A stretch of 64,000 nt of DNA from Arenicola marina (taxonomy: Eukaryota; Annelida; Polychaeta; Arenicolidae). The stretch is from assembly GCA_964019135.1 (NCBI GenBank), contig OZ025255.1, forward strand, positions 9,176,001-9,240,000. The letters are read 5' to 3'. The notes below the pieces were generated by a model that was not told where the DNA came from, did not search any database, and worked only from the letters and a program-made list of their open reading frames with translations. Position 1 is the first letter of the stretch; the number at the start of each line of letters is the position of its first letter. Below, piece after piece: positions 55,147 through 64,000 of the stretch. Made by a program: the position numbers and the translations under genes.

Positions 55147-55468
55147 CGGATCTAGGGGGGGTGGGGGCGCTAGTGGGGTTGCAGCCACCCATTGGGAACT
55201 TATGCAAACACTGTAAAAGTCGGGCCTTCCAATGAAAGAGACATATTGTAGATGCCACCCAAAGGAGGATCCAAGGGGGGCGGGGTTAAGAGGATGTTAA
55301 GGACTGAAAAATCACCCCCCCGGTTGTACAAAATTGGTTGACACACGCGGTCATTTTCACCCCCCCCCCCCCCCCCCGGTCGCAATTTTTTTTAGAGATC
55401 GCCTCACCCCCCTCCCCCCACCCCACCCCCTCCACCCCCCCCCCCCCCTTTCCAAAACCCTAGATCCG
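55147..55468. mobile_element. Fold-back MITE-like element with CGGATCTAGGG ends
   Basis: Left CGGATCTAGGG, right CCCTAGATCCG, a perfect 11-bp inverted pair, 322 bp, with long G and C runs inside and a second GGATCCAAGGGGGG motif. No coding. Confidence 0.6.
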
Positions 55469-55914
55469 TTAAGAAAGCAACAGAAGGAAGGACATTGCAC
55501 GAACTGATCAACAACTCAACTGTCATCTGACATCAGTCAGCGGGAGATGGTGGCGGCGGGTGGGGGCTAGCGATGAGGTGGGTGGAGGCACGTATATGTC
55601 GCACTGAACTTGTCAGGTCACGCACGAATATAGAGGCACAATACGAATTTCCAGGCCACGGTTAGTGCGACCGCGTGCAGCAACCAGTCATCTTGAGGTC
55701 TTGACCGGGGACTGCCTTAAGAACTTATTCTCAAGAAGGAGGAGAATACCACCATTGTCCCTGGCGACCTTGTACTCCGAAGACCTGAGAGGGGGGAAGG
55801 GGCGGGGCGGGGCGGGAGCGCCGGGGGGAGGGGGGGGGGGAGATAAGGGAGGGTCTCGAGGTCAATGCGCTATTCATGTATTGCTCATCTCGCATCGAGT
55901 ACAGTATGGTTGAC

Positions 55915-57610
55915 GATACATGGTCACAGGTCACTCTCTGTTGATGACACATGGTCTCGTTTCACACTCTGTTGAAGACACATGGTCACGGGTCACTTTC
56001 TGTTGACAATACATGGTCTCGGGTCACTCTGTTGACGGCACATGGTCTCGGGTCACTCTGTTGACGGCACATGGTCTCGGGTCACTCTCTGTTGAAGATA
56101 CATGGTCTCAGGTCACTCTCTGTTGAAGATACATTGTCTCAGGTCACTCTCTGTTGACGGCACATGGTCTCGGATTAGTCTGTTGACAATACATTGTTTC
56201 GGGTCACTCTCTGTTGACGATACATGGTCACAGGTCACTCTTTGTTGACGACACATGGTCTCGGGTCACTCTCTGTTGACAATACCTTGTCTCAGGTCAT
56301 TCTCTGTTGACGGCACGTGGTCTCGGATCAGTCTGTTGACAATACATTGTCTCGGGTCACTCTCTGTTGACGATACATGGTCACAGATCTCTCTCTGTTG
56401 ACGACACATGGTCTCGGATCACTCTCTGTTGACGATACATGGTCTCGAGTCCTTCTCTGTGGACGGCACATGGTCTCGGATCAGTCTGTTGACAATACAT
56501 TGTCTCGGGTCACTCTGTTGACGATACATGGTCTCGGGTCCCTCTGTGGACGATACATTGTCTCAGGTCACTCTATGTTGACGATACATGGTCTCAGGTC
56601 ATGCTCTGTTCACGACACATGGTCTCGGGTCACCCTATGTTGACGATACATGGTCTTGGGTCACTGTTGACAATACACGGTCGCGGGTCACTCTGCGTTG
56701 ACGATACATGGTCACGGGTCACTCTGTGTTGACAATACATGGTCTCGGGTCACTGTTGACGATACATGATCACGGATCACTCTGTGTTGACGATACATGG
56801 TCACGAGTCACCCTATGTTGACGATACATGGCTTCTGGTCACCCTATGTTAATGATACATGGTCAGGGGACTCTCTGTTGACGATACATGGTCACGGGTC
56901 ACACTTTGTTGACCATACATGGTCTTGGGTCACTCTCTGTTGACGATATATGGTCTCGGGTCACTCTCTGTTGAGGATACATGGTCTTGGGTCACTGTTG
57001 ACGATACATGGTCTCAGGTCATTCTCAGTTGACGATACATTGTCTCGGGTCACTCTCTGTTGATGATACATTGTCTCGGGTCACTCTCTGTTGACGATAC
57101 ATGGTCACGGGTCACTCTCTGATGACGATCCATGGTCTCGGGTCAGCCACTGTTGACGATACATTGTCTCGGGTCACTCTCCGTTGACGATACATTGTCT
57201 CGTCTCACCCTCTGTTGACGATGCATTGTCTCGGGTCACTCTCTGTTGACGATACATGGTCTTGGGTCACTGTTGACGATACATGGTCTCAGGTCATTCT
57301 CAGTTGACGATACATTGTCTCGGGTCACTCTCTGTTGATGATACATTGTCTCGGGTCACTCTCTGTTGACGATACATGGTCACGGGTCACTCTCTGATGA
57401 CGATACATGGTCTCGGGTCACCCACTGTTGACGATACATTGTCTCGGGTCACTCTCCGTTGACGATACATTGTCTCGGGTCACTCTCCGTTGACGATACA
57501 TTGTCTCGTCTCACCCTCTGTTGACGATGCATTGTCTCGGGTCACTCTCTGTTGAGTACATATTGTTTCGGGTCACTCTCTGTTGACGATAGAAGGTGTC
57601 GGGTCACTCT
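55915..57610. repeat. 31-bp minisatellite, about 55 units
   Basis: Units of GGTCACTCTCTGTTGACGAT then ACATGGTCTCG, much varied in the ACATGG/ACATTG and TCTC/TCAC positions. A block beginning at 56983 is repeated at 57259 (period 276). Confidence 0.95.
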
Positions 57611-57924
57611 CTGCCCGCCACCCACCCCCCACGCCCGGGTACTTCCCAGTGTGGCAAACTGTTTGTTGACGACAAACGAGGGCGGCGGAGGGACTGACTG
57701 GTAAAACATAAATGTGTATCTGGTGAAAGAAAATGGAGTTTGCAAACTGAGACGCAGAACGACGTCGGTTCTAATTTTGCGTTAATACACGTTTCGAAGC
57801 CCAAGGCATACCAACCTTGTTTCACTCAGTCGGTTTTTCCATGACGACCAAGGCTCAGTATCGGCGATATAATGTACATGTGACAGTTTGGTGACCGTTG
57901 TTATGGGTCAGGAAGGAGTAAATG

Positions 57925-58045
57925 GTGACACGCGACACAGGCATACTTGAGAACTCGACATTCGACACTGACACCCAAATTCCGACACGGAGAATCTAAA
58001 AAAGCGACATCGACACAGATTTTTTAAAAAAACGACACTTAATTT
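57925..58045. repeat. Dispersed CGACAC-rich repeat, copy 2
   Basis: GACACGCGACACAGGCATAC, AAATTCCGACACGGAGAATC and AAAAAAGCGACATCGACACA match 6404-6590 in order and orientation. Confidence 0.65.
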
Positions 58046-58082
58046 GACAAATCAAAACGATATTAAAGCATGTTACACACAC

Positions 58083-58220
58083 AAGTATATAAATTGAGAG
58101 ATGTAAATGTACATTGTTTAAAGGTGTAAATGTAAAAATGTAAAGATGTATTGTACAAATTTAAAGGTGTAAATGTACAAATTTAAAGGTGCAAGTATAC
58201 ACATTTATTAAATGTAAAGG
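58083..58220. repeat. About 22-bp TAAATGTACAAATTTAAAGG repeat
   Basis: Five or six degenerate units built on TAAATGTAC and AAAGGTG. Confidence 0.7.
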
Positions 58221-58862
58221 CAAAAATATATAAATACCAACCTGAGTTGAAATTACACTGTTACATTAACATCCTAATCGATTTTATTCTATTATTATGG
58301 CATGTAATTAATGTAATTAATTATCATAATGATCTATTCGAATAAGTCACACGATCACCTCAATTGCTACTGGTTCATACCATAAGTAAAAAAACTTGAA
58401 CTTAGGTCAATACGCTGCTTGTGAATTTGAAGGGCCCATATATTGGGCTAGGGACGGTACAGCCCTCACGATGGGGTATAACCGGATATCAGTGTTTGAA
58501 GGTGGAGATGATGACATCGTTTGATGAAGTGGGGACCGAAGGAGTCTGGACTCTGGACCCCTTGTATAACGAAACTCAATGACTGTTTATCTTGTGTGTA
58601 TTCTGGATGCCCCCTCCGCCGCTCGCCTCCCCTCCCCCCTTTGTGAGATTTAATTTTATTTCGCATGCCTTTTCCGTGACAATACAATCACGGTTACCAG
58701 AAAGTGATGTCAGCATTGTGGTCACATCACTTAAAAATCTTGAACCTGGTCGGCTCACCCATGCAGTCCTCAGCAGATGATTTCAGATGGCCCCAAAAAG
58801 ACCTCGCGTGTTGCCCACCAATACAAGTTTCAGATAACGCTTGACGAACGTGACCAAGATCC
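58221..58862. other. Intergenic, no gene seen
   Basis: No feature recognised. Confidence 0.5.
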
Positions 58863-59231
58863 CCGCATGGTGGCGCTACGCAAGCTCCGCTTTTAAGCTG
58901 CTGTCGGCCGGGGGCAAATTTCAAGATTCTTGAAAAGCGTAATTTTTAAGAATAATAGATAAAAATAACGAGCTCTGTTTATTTAATACAGCAAAAAACA
59001 TCTTGTACCCTTTGTAAAGAAAGTTATAATTGTGATTGAATTCTTTCTTTTCATCACCTGATATGGTGTGTTATTAAGCTTAGGCTGGGCCCCGGCACTA
59101 ATTTGTAGAAATGCGCAGCGCATTTTTCCTACCAATTTGCGCAGTGAGCGAGTGTGAAAATGCATTGAGACAGTATTCGACAACAGAGATACAACGGAAC
59201 CCTAGCGGAGTGAGTCGAAGGCAGAGAGTGG
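58863..59231 (-). repeat. Dispersed repeat, copy 2 (inverted partner of 48815)
   Basis: Reverse complement of the repeat at 48815-49147 with about 80 percent identity by eye and about 60 additional bases, so this is the fuller copy. Confidence 0.8.
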
Positions 59232-60204
59232 AACGTGACCTGTATTAGCAGACGCTATTGGGCCAGACACCACACGCCATTGTGTGAGGGTTGACAGCGG
59301 GCGAGCGGCACAGGTCTCCTGTATTGCCCGCTGTCCGGGGGGGGGGGGGGGGGTCTCTTGGGGAAGGGGCCTCTGTCAAAGGTCCCTGGAGACCTAAAAC
59401 CGCCCTAAAGTTTCCGCCACTCCCCTCCCACACTCCCCACACCACCCCACCCAAACCTGTTTCAATAACCTGAAAAAGTCTGTGCCGTAAGCGCGCTTTC
59501 TTGGTTGTTTTTGTTGTTTGCTACTGATGATGTTGATGAGAAAACCAGGATGCGGTCCGTAGTCGGGAGGGTGCTAGTGTACCCCGGCATACCTTGGTAG
59601 TCCACTTGAAAAGTTCTTTCAAAATTGTGTTTATTCCTACAGTTTTGTGCAAATAAATGAAGCAGCTATGATACATGATGTTATGGCGGCATATTGTGCG
59701 TATACCTTCTACTGGGTGTGTCAACCCCTTATTTGCCTGGTTTCGCACGATATGATATGTTTTCATTTATATGTCAATAAAATAAGTCACGAACAGAAGC
59801 GGAGGTTTGAAGGTGGGTGCTGCGTATGTTTGCAATCAAATGGATTTCCCGCACAGTTGACACGTAGATGTTGCCATGACAAACAGACACCTATGCATAT
59901 GACATTTTTGTAGCCAACGATAATAAAAAAAATCTTTGTTCGTACGAAGGTCACTAATTTCCAATGAAATACGTATAGTCCCTTGGTGTGTTGTTTATTC
60001 AGTAGTGCGTAACCTCAGGGTAATACATAGTACAGTAAACAGCCTGCCCCCAGGGCTAACAGACACGTCATGAAGGCCCGGGCGGTAGGTTTAGTGTTTC
60101 ATGACGGTCGTCATTATCAACATCACCCAGTTTGTTTTCTATATTAAGATACTGTGGCTTTACCCCTGCGACAAGGATCCCTTGAACAATCCCGCCCATT
60201 GTAT
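59232..60204. other. Intergenic, no gene seen
   Basis: A G-run at 59338-59352; no coding, RNA or known repeat. Confidence 0.5.
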
Positions 60205-61290
60205 CTGGTACGGTACGCCAATAGCGTACGGTACGCCCCTAGCGTACGGTACGCTCCTAGCATACGGTACGCTCCTAGCATACGGTACCCCCCTAGCATA
60301 CGGTACGCCCCTAGCATACGGTACGCCCCTAGCGTACGGTACGCCCCTAGCGTACGGTGCGCCCCTAGCATACGGTACGCCCCTAGCATACGGTACGCCC
60401 CTAGCATACGGTATGCCCCTAGCGTACGGTACGCCCCTAGCATACGGTACGCCCCTAGCATACGGTACGCCCCTAGCATACGGTAGGCCCCTAGCATACG
60501 GTACGCCCCTAGCATACGGTACGCCCCTAGCATACGGTACGCCCCTAGCATACGGTACGCCCCTAGCATACGGTAGGCCCCTAGCATACAGTACGCCCCT
60601 ATCATACGGTACGCCCCTAGCATACGGTACGCCTCTAGCATACGGTACGCCCCTAGCGTACGGTACGCCCCTAGCATACGGTACGCCCCTAGCGTACGGT
60701 ACGCCCCTAGCATACGGTACGCCCCTAGCGTACGGTACGCTCCTAGCATACGGTACGCCCCTAGCATACGGTACGCCCCTAGCGTACGGTACGCCCCTAG
60801 CATACGGTACGCCCCTAGCATACGGTACGCCCCTAGCATACGGTACGCCCCTAGCATACGGTACGCCTCTAGCATACGGTACGCCCCTGGCATACGGTAC
60901 GCCTCTAGCATACGGTACGCCTCTAGCATACGGTACGCCCCTAGCGTACGGTACGCTCCTAGCATACGGTACGCCCCTAGCGTACGGTACGCCCCTAGCA
61001 TACGGTACGCCCCTAGCATACGGTACGCCTCTAGCATACGGTACGCCTCTAGCATACGGTACGCCCCTAGCATACGGTGCGCCCCTAGCGTACGGTACGC
61101 TCCTAGCATACGGTACGCCCCTAGCGTACGGTACGCTCCTAGCATACGGTACGCCCCTAGCGTACGGTACGCTCCTAGCATACGGTACGCCCCTAGCGTA
61201 CGGTACGCTCCTAGCATACGGTACGCCTCTAGCATACGGTACGCCCCTAGCGTACGGTACGCCCCTAGCATACGGTACGCTCCTGGAATA
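60205..61290. repeat. 18-bp minisatellite, about 60 units
   Basis: Units of TACGGTACGCCCCTAGCA. Each unit has a near-palindrome GCGTACGGTACGC or CATACGGTACG. Both strands are open (YGTPLA and AYRMLG per unit) because 18 is divisible by 3; not a protein gene. The leading open frame before the array is short and unremarkable. Confidence 0.95.
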
Positions 61291-64000
61291 TGCATTGCAA
61301 TGAACAATGAAACTATTATTTTATCTTATTTTACGCCGAAAAATTTCTCCGTGTGCATGGACGAGAAATGCAGCGACCAGTGACTGTGTCTCACAGAGAA
61401 ATAGTATAAAGTATTATTTCTATCGCGGCAAGTACTGGGAGCTTTACTTGTTATGACAAAAAATTTCAATTTTCGTCATATGTCGGTCGGTCGTGTTTGT
61501 TTGTCTGTTTCTATATATGTATGTCTGTTTCACGCAAAAACGGGAAGTCTTCTTATGGCCTAACAACTACATGCATCGGTTCTCAGTCTTCAGTACGTAA
61601 TAGCTACGCAATAGGGCTACAACATATTTGTCACGCAGATCAAAAGGTCAAAGGTCAAGGTCACAGCGATTTTTTGAAAAAATAACTAAAAACGCTAATA
61701 TCTCCGTAAATATTAAAGCTAAAGATCTCTGGTTAGTTTCAGAATGTGCTACCCCAAGGCGCAGTTTTCGTGTAATGTTCACTTTTTGATGCGTAATACT
61801 GATTTTCGAGCAAAATGAGGTCATAAGTTTTGCGCAAAATGCACAATATGACCTCTGTCAGTTTTCACGCTTTTTGACACATTTAACATCAAGCTATCGC
61901 TATGCGTTTCTAACATGTCATAGAAATATGAAATGAGATGACTTGTGTTGAATCTTACAGTTTTCTGATGCGTCGTTTGACGTCACGATGACGCCACTTT
62001 TGGTACTTACAAAAAATTGTAAAAAATTGGCAAAAAATCATAAAAATGCGCGACTGCCCTCATATTGTAGGGAAAGTAGTTCATAGTATAGTTGCAAACT
62101 AAAAACGATACGTTCTTATCTTACTTCGGGTTCCAGGGCCGACGGCATTTCTCTATGGGACTTCCCATGTTAAAGGCCAGGATCGCTCAGGCTGGGAAAA
62201 ATGTTTTGTCGTGTATTTCACAAGTGCCTCCAGCAAACAACACCGGGATTTTTTCGTTAGTTAAACATAATACCTAGTAGCTACAGTGCTTATCATATGC
62301 AATTGAAGCAAAAAGTGACGTCACAGGATTTTTTCGAAATTTGGCCAATGGTGAAAGATACGGCTTTTTGGCAGTAGCAGCGGCTCCCACGGGCGTCCTA
62401 TTCAAGCCATCGCTCAATGCTTGCAGCTGTGGATGGATAATACTAAGCTGAGTCATAATCTGTCAACATGGTTCCATAGCCATATTACTTTTCGGTATAT
62501 AGTCGAAATCGTTTAACATGGGATCCTATGGGGAAAAATGAACTTCATCGAATATGACCCACTTTCGCTCAAGCTATTTCAGTCGCCTTCGCCACACAGT
62601 GAGGTAATATTACCTTAAAGCAAGTTATAAGAAAAACACGGCGATTTCTACATAACTTTTTGTTTCCATGGCAACGATACCACTGGCCTAATGGTAAACA
62701 TGCAGATTCTTGCCATTGAAAGAAAAATCGTCAAAAATCAGATAAAAATGCTAAAATTGCAATCTTTTCGCCAACTAGTTTCCAATAAGCATCTACAAAT
62801 CACTTAATGCTTCAATCAGGCGGATGTTGCTCAGTTATGGCGCTAGAGCGCTTCAAAGTGGGACGACACCTTTGCGGGGCCGCCAATGATGAGTGAATGG
62901 AGATTGTGTCCATCTTTAAAACAACGTCAAAATTAAGAAAAACATGCCAGAGCTGTGATCTTTACGCCATATGATAGAGACAATTGATCTTCAGAGAACT
63001 AGTAAAAGAAACAAATGAGTTGCTATATAACTTCGCCTGCAGTGTTCTTTGTTCTTGTCCTAGGTTCCGTGTCTTCGAAATGATGAACTAATGCAACTTT
63101 TGGCCATTTCGTCAAGCCATAGCTGAAGGACTATTCTTTCTATCGCCTAACTCTTTAATCGAATAAGTTGTGGCAGTAAACCTTGGCGTATTGCCACTTG
63201 GACGTTGTCGTGCGTCACGTCATAACGTCACTCTGACGTCATGGCGTCACACATCTTACGTAAGATATTACTCAGCTATTATAAGGTATGGCGACTTTCG
63301 GGTCGCTTGACGTTGCAGGTCGTGTTCAGGGACAGTTTGTGCCGTGTGTAACTTTTTTGGCGCAGGGGATAAGTATGCGTCAAAAATTACGTCATAGCTA
63401 ACGTGCTGCTACGAAATGTTGGGTTTGCTTTATTTTCAGCCACTTTGGCAATAGCTGTCATAACCCGAGTTGATAAGTAGGTATATGAAACAAATGGAAG
63501 CCATCTTGAGCATTTTTGCGAACGTCAAATGACGTCATGTCACGTCACGATGACGTATAATTAGATAAAAATTAAAATTCGTAGCGCCATTCATAATGAG
63601 TCAAGCAATCGCTCTTGAGAACAAAATTTCATGTTCAGTTAAACACGTCGTCTTCAGAGACACCTATGGCGAGGGGGCTAAGTGTGCGTCAACGTCATAG
63701 CTTAGGTGCTCCTACGAAAGTTTGGGCCTGCTTGATGTTCAGCTAATTTGGCAATAGCTACCATCACCCACAAGTTCATGAGTTCACCCATGATTTCGTA
63801 AGTAGGTATACTTAACAAAATAGAAGCCATTGCGAATATTGTCGTGATCGTCAAAAGAAGTTCGTGAAGTCACGAAGACATAATAAATAAAAGATACGAA
63901 AGTACCGTTAATATTGCTTTCGCCTTGGCTTCAAACTGGATGTCCAATTAAGCTCCGCCTACAGTGCCACACTGCCTGTCGAAGACAGCATTTAGCTCAG
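61291..64000. other. Uncharacterised 2.7 kb, repeat-like, rich in TGACGTCA
   Basis: No coding frame of interest. AAAGGTCAAAGGTCAAGGTC lies at about 61645. TGACGTCA palindromes lie near 61979, 62315, 63233 and 63531. A stretch at about 63350-63545 has a diverged second copy at about 63660-63880 (shared GGCAATAGCT, AAGTAGGTATA, GAAGCCAT). It may be the inside of a large transposable element that continues beyond the window. Confidence 0.4.

Noticed and set aside
60101-61303. 400-codon open frame with YGTPLA repeats
   Set aside because: An 18-bp minisatellite translated; the opposite strand is equally open.

Overview
This is eukaryotic, animal DNA. One large gene on the minus strand fills the middle (start codon at 44089, stop at 11181). 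Its 28 coding exons chain with GT-AG borders and matching phases into 2,525 codons. The product joins a class-XVIII-like myosin motor (residues about 10-680) and an IQ-like helix to a multi-pass metazoan chitin synthase (from about residue 829). Myosin-headed chitin synthases are known from molluscs and lancelets. With the dense minisatellites and a tRNA-derived SINE ending in AACC repeats, I favour a lancelet (Branchiostoma-like) genome, but the species is an inference.

Layout: 1-4952 is a 36-bp satellite running off the window edge. 4953-11180 is the 3' flank of the gene, with a 45-bp minisatellite split by a 5'-truncated LINE, a reverse-strand SINE and a small fold-back element. 11181-44089 is the gene. 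Its introns carry minisatellites (unit lengths 15, 17, 18, 27, 28, 30, 36, 37, 50 and 127 bp), SINE and LINE fragments and MITE-like elements. 44090-64000 is the 5' flank, where I see no gene: a partly duplicated block with 26-bp arrays and a pogo-like DNA transposon relic; two near-identical 2.1-kb copies either side of a 200-N gap; a 31-bp array; an 18-bp array; and a 2.7-kb stretch rich in TGACGTCA sites.

The most striking structure is the 127-bp minisatellite of intron 8 (31965-35585). It is made of copies of the 3' end of exon 8 plus its 5' splice site, so about 28 extra donor sites lie in tandem behind the real one. The same intron holds a 28-bp array with about 24 CACGTG palindromes. 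Other arrays abut splice sites of exons 13, 21 and 24. The long open frames in the satellites, and those antisense to the gene, are not genes.
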